Source of the DNA: Theristus sp. LFF4_11
Taxonomy: Eukaryota > Nematoda > Chromadorea > Monhysterida > Xyalidae
DNA: 64,000 nt
Direction: 5' to 3'
Assembly (NCBI GenBank): GCA_030248135.1
Contig: JASANC010003655.1
Span: 44,762 to 108,761 of the forward strand
The translations under genes were made by a program, and so were the position numbers. This document shows positions 54,911 to 64,000 of the stretch, in pieces (position 1 is the first letter of the stretch; each line of letters starts with the position of its first letter). Below the pieces are notes generated by a model. That model had not been told where the DNA came from, made no database searches, and was given only the letters and a program-made list of their open reading frames with translations.

Positions 54911-57900
54911 ATGACCTGCAAATCTGGAAGTTCGATTGGCCGAGCTCACCGATGCTACAGGGTGGCAATTCAAATTCTGTTTTGCGTCTCAGTTGTGATG
55001 TTCTGTGTTGTGAACGCCTCTGACCAAGGTACATATTTCTTGTAAAAATAACATTCTTCATTCGCGTAACTTTTTTTCGGTTTTCAAATTGTTTTCAAAG
55101 TTTTTTCCTAGCATTTGCTTGCCATTTTCCAATACAGAAACCACATTGGCTGATTACACGATGCTGGTGCGATTCGCAATCTGCAACTCAAAAGAGGTTT
55201 GCTTGTTTGCTAATTTTTGTGTAGCGTTCTTGTAAATCCAAGCTGAGAATTTCATTTGAAGCAAAAGTAATCCAAGAAGCAAAGGTAGTTAGTGTGAGGT
55301 TTGATCGAGACCTGCATAAAATGTTTGTTTGACATTTAGGGTTCAATTTTTTGTATATTTCAGTGGACCGAGGGAGACTCGGCTCAACTGAAGGGCACCA
55401 TCGCTGGCATCATGAACGAGCACTGCAAGAATGTGACACTCTGCGGCGCAACCAGATTCATAAAGTCAGCCCGGAAAACGTTTCAACAAAACAAGAATGA
55501 CTTTTTTGTACTTTTTGATCCATCATTCACCTCTGACAGATGAAATGTCGAGCACTTGAGCTTTTTAATGTCACAGTTTAGAAAAAAAACGTTTTTTAAT
55601 GAAAACCAAACAAGCGTAGTTTACTAGCGTCCACACTGCAGTTCGTCATTCATGCCTCGGCATGTCGCGTTCATCGACGGGTATCCGGTGACTCACGATT
55701 ATTTTGCGTACGAGATAAAATTCGTCGTCATGTACCCAGCGTCAATGAAGCTGGCAAAGCCGCCCGTGATGTCGCTGTTGCCGAAACGTGTGCTTGCAGG
55801 TACAGCTGATGGAACTATGACCTATTTTTTAAACGTGTCCCACTGAAATGACGTCATGTGCCGCCAAACAGGCGGCTGGCGCTCCCGAGACCGACTCTCT
55901 TTTTTAGGCATTTCGTAAACAAACGTTGAATGTCGAATCAGTCACACCAACCTGACATTTTAGTGCCTGTACTTTGACAAACGGGCGTTTTTAAAGCAAA
56001 TGACGTCATTTTAGTCCGGACACGTTTGAATAAATCTACAGTAATAGAAAATAAAATGGTGGGATTTTCAATTCACTTGGTCTGGAGTGCAGCTGTATTC
56101 GGCACATTATTTGGTCCTGCTTCGTGAAATCCTTCAGCGTATCGTATCCCACTGAAAACTCGTCCGTGTTTTTGTCCGGCACTGTCTTATCACCAATGCG
56201 GCCTCACTCAGTTTTACTGTGTTTTGTTTTACACCAAAGCGACATTCATGAAACAGTATTCAGTGACGCATAGCTGTGTTACAACATGAATGCTGTTTCA
56301 TGAATGCCCCTTAAAGAGTGCGTGCATTTCTTGGTGACAGCCGCCCTGAAGGCGCACAACGAGCGACTGGCGACGGATGTTGGCTGGCAGCTAGTGGACA
56401 TCGAGCGCTACCCGATGTACGACGAGGTGACCGAGTTCTTCAACATGGCCATGCTGCCGTTGGGCGTGCTCGTCGGTGTGCTCATGTACGCGTGCGCCTG
56501 GGCCGCCACGTCCTGGCGGTTGGTCTTTGGCACACTTCGCAAACTGTTACTGCTTTGCAACCATACCCTTGCGACGCTGTGGGGTACCACTGTGCGTAGC
56601 CCTCAAAACCGGTGTGCAGCCGGCAAGAAATTTTTGCGGTGGCATTTTGGCGATACCGGTTTGAGGGCTGTGCACCATGAGGGCTGTGCACCACTTTGAG
56701 AGCTCTGCACCGTTTTGAGGGCTGTGCACCGTTTTGAGGGCTGTGCACCACTTTGAGGGCTCTGCACCATTTTGAAGGCTGTGCACCGTTTTGAGGGCTG
56801 TGCACCACTTTGAGGGCTCTGCACCATTTTGAAGGCTGTGCACCGTTTTGAGGGCTGTGCACCATTTGACAGGCAGTCAGTGCAATGATGAAGCAAAGCT
56901 AGCAAAGTTTGTTCTTGCGGGATGCACACCGGTACCCCGCACCGTCGCGCGAGTATGTTCGCAACTATATTAAATTGCAACAAAACACTCACACATTTAA
57001 GGCGTAAATCGTAATTATTGCCTGGTGAATTGAGTAAAAAACAGAGCGAGCAACGAAATGATAATCGAAGTTTGCATGTTTTCCAGTTTCGGAGGCTCGT
57101 CCGACCTCGCCACCGAGGGGCGCGGCGGTTCAGGCGGCGACGCAGCTGCGTGCGTTTTTCATACTTTTTTCGGTTTCATTCAGTTTCATGGTGTTTGACT
57201 TTTAAATGTATGGTCTTGTATCCCGAAAAAAAATATCCAAATAATTGAGAATAAACATCATCACCATTCCATCATCAATTTCAGGCGTGTTCGCGATTTG
57301 ATCGAAGCGCAGAACTCTAGAATCGACACTGGCGACACTGAAGAGCTGCTTTCAAAGGGCGCTGGCTCGCCTCAGATCCGGGTGCTCGATCCAGAAGGAC
57401 TCAGCGACAACAGTCACGAACGTAACAAAAACAAATAATCACGTTGTTGTTGCTTTTGTTGCTTGAACACTAGCCCGCACATCCTAGCGACCTTCAAAGT
57501 GTGTTTTCTAAAATGCGCTTCATGAAGACCGACTGCACAGCGCACACATGCATATATTGCGGATTTATTCAAACGTGTCCGGACTAAAACGACGTCATTT
57601 GCTTTAAAAACTGCCCGTTTGTCGAAGTACAGGCACTAAAATATCAGTTTGGTGTGACTGACTTGACATTCACCATTTGTTGGGGAGGAATGGTAAAAGG
57701 GAAGGGGGGGGGGGGGACGGCAGGGGCGGGTTGGCGGTAACGTCGTCATTTCAGTGGGACAGGATTAAAAAATAGGACATACTAACTTGCGCATTATGGC
57801 CTCCGATTCTGGCCTGCTGATTGGTCGAATTCATACTGGTTGCACCAATAGGTGCATCGAATATTCAAAAATGGTCAATTTAGCCCGGGTTGCAGTCGTC

Positions 57901-58375
57901 ACTGCACATATCGAACGCAGATATGTGTTTTAGACGGTTCACTGGTCAACGGCGGTTCAAACGAGGCAATTGACTCCGAGGACAGATTGACTGTTGGCCT
58001 GCACAAAGACAGACGAAGGAGCTCAATAATGGACGGACTGAATATGCTTGGTATAGTGCAAGTGTATCGCGGAAAGTATGGTGGATAAAACACGAGACAC
58101 GTGTCCGTGGACGAACAAAACACTCAGCCTTGTGCTCATTAGCTCAAAGTAGTATTTTTGCTGAATTTATGCATCTTGGTTTTCTTGGTGTGTTTTTCTG
58201 AACATTTCGAAACGCCGCTCACTGACGCTTGGACTCGTGTGCAGGCCGCTCAACACAACCGAAGCATGACCGACCACGGAAGCAACGCCAGCAGCAGCAG
58301 CAGCCGCGCAGCAACTACCGCAAGAGTGGATCGTTGTTCTTGGGCGCGTTCAGCAAGAAGACGCAGGCATCCTGA
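54911..58375 (+). CDS. Single-pass membrane protein, unknown family
   Basis: Nine exons: 54911-55028, 55138-55196, 55364-55464, 55642-55799, 56341-56518, 57087-57149, 57285-57421, 57934-58050, 58245-58375. All phases agree, giving 353 residues. Residues 1-37 end in a hydrophobic core (ILFCVSVVMFCVVNA): signal peptide. The 140-residue ectodomain has alternating strand and helix segments, three Cys and two sequons (NVT, NSS), and could be a SEA/ferredoxin-like fold (inference). TM 181-201 (MAMLPLGVLVGVLMYACAWAA). The 150-residue tail is Gly/Ser-rich, then acidic, then basic and Gln-rich (HDRPRKQRQQQQQPRS), ending FLGAFSKKTQAS. Family unknown. Some donors (GTCAGC, GTTGGT) are weak. Introns hold MITEs of families 1, 3 and 4. 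Confidence 0.75.
55818..56038. mobile_element. MITE family 3, copy c
   Basis: Same orientation as copy b, TGACGTCA in both arms. Starts 19 bp after the donor of exon 4 of the membrane-protein gene. Confidence 0.85.
56237..56310. mobile_element. Hairpin MITE family 1, copy e (shortened)
   Basis: About 75 bp; CATTCATGAAACAGTATTCA left arm, ATGCTGTTTCATGAATGCCC right arm with part of the stem deleted. It lies 30 bp before exon 5 of the membrane-protein gene. Confidence 0.8.
56562..56957. mobile_element. MITE family 4 with internal minisatellite, copy a
   Basis: TIRs of about 70 bp (CATACCCTTGCGACGCTGTG, GGGTACC, CCTCAAAACCGGTGTGCAGC). The centre holds about nine 20-bp units (GAGGGCTGTGCACC plus GTTTT/ACTTT/ATTTT). 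In intron 5 of the membrane-protein gene, 44 bp after the donor. Confidence 0.85.
57563..57782. mobile_element. MITE family 3, copy d
   Basis: Same orientation as copy a. One arm has ACGACGTCAT and the other ACGTCGTCAT, so the CRE palindrome is decayed here. A G12 run lies inside. Confidence 0.8.
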
Positions 58376-59106
58376 AGGTGTTGGTTGCAGGTGAAATCGA
58401 AACACACGCACACACTCTGGCGCTGTTAAAGCACGGTGTTTGTTCGGTGTTTTTGGACGGAACTGATGCAGCGAGTTTTTTTGAAACCAACGCAGAAACT
58501 TGCAGATTGTGAATATTTTTCTTTTGCGAACGTTCTTCTTGGTTACCCTGTATCATTTGTTGCTGATTTCATGACATGTTTGGTATATTTTATATTGTTT
58601 TTGTACAGATTTAGAATTTTAAAATTGTGTGCAAAACCTGCCCTGATGTGTTGAAATTCCGGAGCTTTTTATTTGCCTGCTCAAACTGAAAGCAATAAAA
58701 AACAGCGATTTTCATAAAACTGCTGCACAAGCTTGGATGGAAGCTATTACGTTGGTACGCACATAAAAGTGTCAACAAAAGCAACCGAGACGCGAAGGAA
58801 ATGCGGACAAGCTAACGCAGTTTAGTATTGATCCGCACACGCGTGTGTTTGTGTATCCGCGTTGCTTTTTTGTGTCTGTGCTTATGCAAAACAAACACGC
58901 CTTGCTTTTTCGTTTTTGCTACATTTAGTCCGGCAGCTTTGGAAGAAACCACGAAAATCGTATGGTCTGAAGAACCACAAATTTGCCATGTCCAATGTGG
59001 CTGAAAATGTCGGAGAAAAAACCTTCAGTTCACATCAAACGCTCAATAAAACTGGCCCCGATTTAACGGACAACTTTCGTCAACGTTTCTGGACCAACTG
59101 ATTGCC
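58376..59106. other. No confident gene
   Basis: 3' flank of the membrane-protein gene. A 79-codon frame at 58862-59101 has no recognised domain. Confidence 0.35.
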
Positions 59107-59281
59107 ATGAAAATTAGCTTTCTTCCAGCAAGTGCCGTTTGCCTGAAAGCGCTTTCGATGCTGACTGCAGTGTGTGTCCTATCACGAAGGTGTCATTCAG
59201 TTGATGCGAGCATGCGTCTGCCGCCGATGGTCGAACGACGAACCGACTTTGAATTGGTGCGCGCACGGTTTTATGAATGAG
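59107..59281 (+). CDS. Possible first exon with signal-like N-terminus
   Basis: Frame from ATG 59107 (MKISFLPASAVCLKALSMLT) with a moderately hydrophobic N-terminus, then SMRLPPMVERRTDFELVR before a stop at 59281. Candidate donors (TTG/GTGCGC, ACG/GTTTTA) do not match the phase of the following kelch exon, so linkage is unproven. Confidence 0.25.
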
Positions 59282-59296
59282 TTCATGACTGCACAG

Positions 59297-59559
59297 CATA
59301 TCCGTGCGACGGTGTGGGGCACCAATGTGCGCGCCCCTCAAAACCGGTGTGCAGCCCGCAAGAAATTTTTGCGGTGGCATTTTGGCGAAACCGGTTTGAG
59401 GGTTGTGAACCATTTTGAGGGCTGTGCACCATTTTGAGGGCTATGCACCATTTGCAAGGCAGCCGGTGCAATGAAACAAAGCCCACAAAGTTTGTGCTTG
59501 CGGGCTGCACACCGGTTTGAGCGCTGCACACATCGGTACCCCGCCGTCGTGCGGGTATG
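59297..59559. mobile_element. MITE family 4, copy b
   Basis: Same TIRs (CATATCCGTGCGACGGTGTG / inverse), with about three internal GAGGGCTGTGCACCATTTT units. Confidence 0.85.
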
Positions 59560-59626
59560 GTGCACAGCGTGCTTGTTGCTGATTGGTTGCCGCGTTTACG
59601 AATGAGCTGATTGGTTTTGCACAGTC

Positions 59627-59863
59627 TCATTGATAAAACGGTGTGCCCCGGCCATTTTCAACGGTCACTTGATTGCGTGCGGAGGCCGCAAAGAAACGGA
59701 AGAGACACCAGCCGTGGTACTGCGCACCTGCGAAACGTTCGACCCGTCGACCGGTTGCTGGCATTTGGTCGATCACAAAGGACAAAACCATGAAAGCTGC
59801 CTGCGCGAAACGAACACGGAAAGTGAAGGCAATAATGGGGAAACTGCGAAAGACGAATTGTGA
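59627..59863 (+). CDS. Kelch-repeat exon, open frame ends KDEL
   Basis: After an acceptor (TTTTGCACAG) near 59626 the frame reads one full kelch motif: CAPAIFNGHLIACGG, then a variable loop, then CETFDPSTGCW, matching the kelch pattern of double Gly before a loop and spaced aromatic residues. It continues through a Glu/Asn-rich tail to AKDEL and a stop. Kelch domains are beta-propellers of 4-7 repeats, so this is only part of a gene and upstream exons are not identified. The final KDEL would be an ER-retrieval signal if the stop is used, but a possible donor (GAAA/GTGAAG) lies upstream of it and the tail may be unspliced intron. Confidence 0.5.
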   Translation, partial: SLIKRCAPAIFNGHLIACGGRKETEETPAVVLRTCETFDPSTGCWHLVDHKGQNHESCLRETNTESEGNNGETAKDEL

Positions 59864-60884
59864 TTGGACAGTTGTGCTGTGATTGATTGGACGTTGCACA
59901 CGTTACAACGTTTTCCCGTGATGCCACCTATTAGCGAGCGCTGAATTTGAATTTATGAGTTTCCGTAGTTTGTTTGAACTGCCATAAAACTGTGTAAACT
60001 GTAGTTAGTTTTCCTGGCGCAATATATTTCATATACCTGTTTTGGTTTTTTACCATAACTTGCGTGTTGTGCTGCGTGTTGTGCGATGATTGCAGATTTG
60101 AAATGCATCGGTCTCAATCACGCGGTGCACTGAGCGCCACTAACTAACTGTTTCTGAATTTTGTTGTCCTTTGTACTGATTAATTTTGAACGTTTTCCCG
60201 TTCGTTTTGACAAAAATAATCGGAAATAAAAAACAACTGATCACCATCTAGTATCTGATTAATGATAATTTCACATACAGCACATGTATCGGAACGTTTT
60301 GCTCCAGTTGACTCGCAACACACTGATTTTATAAGTCATTGCTGATTAGCGAAAATTGAAAACAGGGCCATTTATGAACACAGTACGTTTGAATAATCAG
60401 CCACGCCACCATGAGCGCGACTATCTAATTGGATTTGACCCTAATTTTGAACATGACGAAACAAAAACATGCTGCGCAATTGTTGGAACACCACACGCAG
60501 AAAAAGCCCATTGCAAGACAGCTCAGGTGTTTTTTCGAATTCAGATATCATGACTGCGCAATACAGGCTGCAGTTTTTGCCAGTCCAAGTTTACTGCGAC
60601 CGTGTGCGCAACGCAGGTCAACCGTCTTACAAAATCGGCTATAAATACGCAAGTTCACTGTTGGATTTTTCAAAAAAAGAATCATTTTTTAATTTTAGCA
60701 TCTATCGGACTGTAGCTCAGCAACTTTTTCCTTTTTTTTCATTTTTTCTTCTTTTTCTTGACAATGAAAATGAAAGACAAATTTTTCTTGAGAAACTTTA
60801 CGCACTTTGAAACTACACATTTCTGTCTGCTTATTTAAGTGCCAGATCGATATTTCTGCTCGCCGCAAACACACAAAGCCGACA
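59864..60884. other. No confident gene; 5' flank of Hint gene
   Basis: AT-rich. Open frames of 65-113 codons at 60356-60810 lack domains. Presumably holds the promoter of the gene starting at 60885. Confidence 0.35.
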
Positions 60885-63321
60885 ATGTTGCTCACGTTGC
60901 TGTGTTTCGGTGCAACGCTGATTGCAATCGCCCGTGCTGGTTCGTTTTGCAGCACCAACCGTTTGTCTGTTAGCTAATTGGAAGGATAAAGTCTAAAGGC
61001 GCATTCATGAAACAGTATTTAGTGTGTTAAAACATAGCTATGCAGTCGCTAAATACTGTTTCATGAATGCCTTTTTTAGTGCTTTTGTATATTGCCTCAA
61101 TTGGGTGACGCTAGAATGGAAATTTCCTTCGTTACGTCCGACGTTACTATGGTAATATCAATTTTCTAAGTTCTGCAACCGAATGCGTGTGCAGACGTGG
61201 AAAGACCACTAGTTTCAATCTTTATGTGGCAATTCAAAGTCGCCTAAGTGACTCGGCCCTATGTAGGGGAAGGGGACTTCGGATCACTTGACCAATTTTG
61301 AATTCCCGCGTCATCCATGAAACTGTTTACCTGTCTATGCGCGCATTGAGTTGCGGGACCAAAATAAAAGATAATAAAACAATACTAAACGCACCGTTGC
61401 ACTGTTGCAGTGCATCCCGGCGGTGCTTGCGTGGTGGGCGGAGTCGGCGCCGCAGCCTGTACAGCCCCGAGCACCTGTGTTGGCACCGGCGCCACGGGCG
61501 TCTGCACGTGCCCTCCCGGCCATGCGGTCGCAAATCCGGCCACTGCTGCTGCCGCCTGCATTCGTGAGCAGCATACCCGTGTGACGGTGCGGGGTACCGC
61601 TGTGCGCAGCCCTCAAAACCGGCGTGCCGCCCGCACTGAACAAACTGTTGCGAGCTTTGCTTCATTGCACCGGCGCTGCCTTGCAAATGGTGCACAGCCC
61701 TCAAAATGGTGCACAAGACAGCCCTCAAAATGGTGCACAGTCCTCAAACCGGTGTCGCCGCAAAATGTCACCGCAAAACATTTTTTGCGAGCTGCACACC
61801 AGTTTTGAGGACTGCGCACATCGGTACCCCACACCGTCGCACGGGTATGGTGAGAACCGTTTTTGTTTCTGCAAAGGTTTCACGAATTGTATCAGATCAA
61901 TCGACATCACCATGAACAGCGGCAGCATATTTTGATTCAGCCTCGCCGGTCATTTGTTTTGCCGGTGATCAGACGGTGGTCACAAAACAATTCGGACCAA
62001 CGCGCATTGATCAGCTGAAAGTCGGCGACCACGTATGTCACAGAGAATAGTGATGGTCAACAAGTTGCTTAACAGATTTGTTGAGCTGTAGAGTATAAGT
62101 AGCTGAGCAAAATAATGCTTCACCTGCCTCTCCAGTTAGAAAAAGCTGTGTCGTGCAGAATGCTGGTTTCATTGACCAACCACTATGTTGGCTCAACAAA
62201 ATTGTGCTTTCACGAATCGTTTTTTTAAAGGCACTCGTTCAATCCTTCACGCCATGATAGCTTTACTGATAGGTCACACTGACATCATACGAAACCATCA
62301 CACTGATACCAAACCTACGCAGTCAGTCAGTAGTATGTTCAGGTGCTGGTGGCCAACAACGCTGGTGTGCCGACCTACAGTCCCGTGATCATGTGGTACC
62401 ACAGAAAAACCGCCGGTCAACACGACTACCTCCAAATCAGCACAGAGTCCGGCAAAACGCTGAAGATTTCGCCGGAGCATCTGTTGCCGCGTGTGTCGTG
62501 CGATGCGACCAATGTGAACGTGAAGAAACTCACTGACCAGGCGGAGTTTGCAAGGAAGGCACAAAAGGGAGACTGTCTGCTCACGGAGGGAAAACTCGGA
62601 AAACTACAGAAGGACAGAATCGTTGAGGTGTGTTTGATGCTTGAGGAGTTTTACAGTTAAGACGCATTCATGATGCAGTAATTAGTGACACGTAGCTGTG
62701 TTAAAACATAGCTGCGCGGTCACTAAATACTGCTTCATGAATGTCCCTTTGCTCATTTGAGCGTACTGTAAAGCTACAGGTACCTTTACAGGTTTCGCTC
62801 AGGTACAGGTAGTAAAAGTACAGGTAAAGAGTACTGTAAAAAATAGGCTCTTGGATCTGGGCAGAGACGTGTGCAGCAGAGCCGATTTTCATACATAACA
62901 ATGTCACAGGTGTATTTTGTCTGGGAGACGCCGTTTCTAAAGGGCCATTCATGAAGCAGTATTTGGTGACCGCGAAACTACATAAGTTTTAACACACCCG
63001 CGCGTCCCTAAATATTGCTTCATGAATGCACCTTAAGCGTCAAATTCGAAATGACTCGTGCCAGTCTGTGCGCAGGTGCGTGTGTTGTCTGAGCGGGGTG
63101 CCTACGCGCCAGTGACAGCGGAGGGCACATTGCTGGTCAACGCTGTTCACGCATCGTGCTACGCCGCCTACGAAAGTCACCGTGTGCAGCACCAGCTGGC
63201 ACGCCAGTACAAGCAGATGGAGCAACTCGTCGGCAAACTCGAGTCCACCAACACTCCGACAGAAGACATTCCGATTGTGCTGCGATCGCTGATGTTCATC
63301 AGCGACGCGTTAACGCAGTAG
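60885..63321 (+). CDS. Secreted cysteine-rich Hint (hedgehog-related) protein
   Basis: Hint domains cleave the chain at their first Cys and, in hedgehogs, attach sterol. Exons 60885-60939, 61411-61563, 61941-62032, 62343-62627, 63076-63321; all phases agree and give 276 residues. Signal peptide 1-18 (MLLTLLCFGATLIAIARA). Residues 22-68 form a compact six-Cys module (EB- or EGF-like; CxCPPGHAV). Hint begins at Cys75 (ICFAGDQTVVT), then RIDQLKVGDHV, ISPEHLLPR with His146, and GAYAPVTAEGTLLV with ASCYA at 221-225, all in hedgehog Hint order. Ser replaces the usual Thr three residues before His146. A 50-residue tail after ASCYA is helical, possibly adduct-binding. Too short for a canonical hedgehog signalling domain; nematode-type hedgehog-related proteins are the closest fit. 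Introns hold family 1 and 4 MITEs. Confidence 0.9.
60998..61075. mobile_element. Hairpin MITE family 1, copy f
   Basis: GGCGCATTCATGAAACAG arms, TAA left and TTA right, 58 bp after the Hint gene's first donor. Confidence 0.85.
61225..61375 (-). repeat. Dispersed repeat, copy b
   Basis: Inverse match to 13815-13950 (CAATTTTGAATTCCCGCGTC, ATGAAACTGTTTACCTGTCT, GCGCATTGAGT). In Hint gene intron 1, ending about 35 bp before exon 2. Confidence 0.75.
61572..61850. mobile_element. MITE family 4, copy c (inverse)
   Basis: CATACCCGTGTGACGGTGCG and inverse ends, with three or so internal units in opposite orientation (CCTCAAAATGGTGCACAG). It starts 8 bp after the donor of Hint exon 2. Confidence 0.85.
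62660..62747. mobile_element. Hairpin MITE family 1, copy g
   Basis: CGCATTCATGATGCAGTAAT and inverse, 33 bp after the donor of Hint exon 4. Confidence 0.85.
62941..63032. mobile_element. Hairpin MITE family 1, copy h
   Basis: AGGGCCATTCATGAAGCAGT and inverse, TAA left and TTA right, 43 bp before the acceptor of Hint exon 5. Same intron as copy g. Confidence 0.85.
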
Positions 63322-63411
63322 ATTTTCAAACGGAAACATCTGGTTTTCTTGATCGCTGAATTTTCTCAGTTTTGTGTTTTTTTTCTGTGTTTGACAAACA
63401 TTTGGTTTTAA

Positions 63412-63557
63412 CAGTCGAACTCTAAATTATGAGGAATCAGCTGATTGGCTGGGATTTTTGTGCAAACTCCGCCCACCACAGCAATGCCTGCACTGAAAGC
63501 ATGCATACCGTAATCCCAACCAATCAGCTGATTCCCCATGATTTTGAGTTCGACTGT
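63412..63557. mobile_element. MITE family 2, copy d
   Basis: CAGTCGAACTCTAAATTATG and inverse, with TA on the right. 90 bp downstream of the Hint gene stop codon. Confidence 0.9.
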
Positions 63558-63735
63558 ACAGTCTATCTCGCTAATATAGCAACCATGTGATTGGTTGGTC
63601 ACAGTAATTCTCAGCGCTGATTGGTTGGTCATGAGCAGTTCTCAGCGCTGATTGGTTGGTCATGAGCAACTGTCAGCGCTGATTGGTTGGGCATCACGTC
63701 ATGTTGCATATATTATACAGATGCACTGCACATGT
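63558..63735. repeat. CCAAT-rich minisatellite, copy b
   Basis: Four direct units of about 31 bp (CGCTGATTGGTTGGTCATGA), bounded by TACAGTCTATCTCGCTAATA and ATATTATACAGATGCACTG, which are weak inverted repeats. Abuts MITE family 2 copy d. Confidence 0.8.
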
Positions 63736-64000
63736 ATTTCTCAAACTAACATGTGTTCTTGATGAAATTTTGGTTTTAATAAGATTTTTTTGCCATTTTG
63801 TCCAGGTGACCTCAACCAAAGATTCATCAATTAACCGAAAAAATCAAAAAAAACGAACATGTTGTTATTTTTTGAATCAGTGTTTTGTTTGAATGTAGAG
63901 AATATCGAAAGTATGTATTTTAATACTTTTAAAAAAATTGTTTTGTGCAGCAGTGCAATGATTGCGTCCATACGAACTTATTGTCTCGTGTCCAAATTCA
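63736..64000. other. No feature seen
   Basis: AT-rich sequence without an open frame or repeat that I recognise. Confidence 0.4.

Noticed and set aside
57372..57438. Stop at NKNK as the end of the membrane-protein gene
   Set aside because: A donor (GAAC/GTAACA) just before it joins in phase to exons at 57934 and 58245 with coding-like sequence, so the longer form is preferred.
62909..62940. Extra Hint-gene exon after TCACAG at 62908
   Set aside because: Joining 62627 directly to 63076 keeps the conserved Hint order (RIVE then VRVLSERGAYAP) in phase; an insert here would break it.

Overview
This is eukaryotic, almost certainly invertebrate, nuclear DNA. It carries spliced genes with GT-AG introns, a mitochondrial-type Twinkle helicase, a neuropeptide-type GPCR, an SLC22 transporter, a hedgehog-type Hint protein and a dense load of MITEs, tRNA-like SINEs and satellites. 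A cysteine-rich (EB-like) module fused to a Hint domain and TTAGGC-like interstitial motifs would suit a nematode, but the sequence does not prove the phylum. Gene models were built by hand from splice sites, reading-frame phase and family conservation.

Layout. 1-5143: no gene seen, one fold-back element. 5144-16506 (minus): a 12-exon Twinkle-like helicase whose introns hold a 148-bp satellite, fold-back and terminal-inverted-repeat (TIR) elements and a GC-rich open frame on the same strand. 18059-22000: an LTR element flanked by a 4-bp CTAG duplication. It has gag but no pol and contains an inverted second copy of itself. 23014-24918 (minus): an unfamiliar 4-exon gene ending in a CxxC...CxxC zinc ribbon. 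25012-34845: a nearly 10-kb imperfect palindrome of 141/144-bp and 267-bp tandem arrays with other elements nested inside.

37378-41760 (plus): a 6-exon, 740-residue rhodopsin-type GPCR with an intracellular loop 3 of about 420 residues. 42641-47945 (minus): a 10-exon, 596-residue SLC22-type transporter. 47946-54910: mostly repeats, plus one unexplained 202-codon open frame. 54911-58375 (plus): a 9-exon, 353-residue single-pass membrane protein. About 59627-59863: a kelch-repeat exon whose open frame ends in KDEL. 60885-63321 (plus): a 5-exon, 276-residue secreted Hint protein.

The genes show no functional clustering. They are unrelated single genes (mtDNA replication, neuropeptide signalling, solute transport, secreted autoprocessing protein). 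What they share is intron structure: most short introns contain a MITE whose end lies within about 60 bp of a splice site. At least five MITE families recur across the window. The most unusual items are the gag-only LTR element with its inverted internal copy, the giant palindrome whose repeat units are open on both strands, a MITE family with a CRE-like TGACGTCA site in each arm, and a MITE family with a variable minisatellite inside it.
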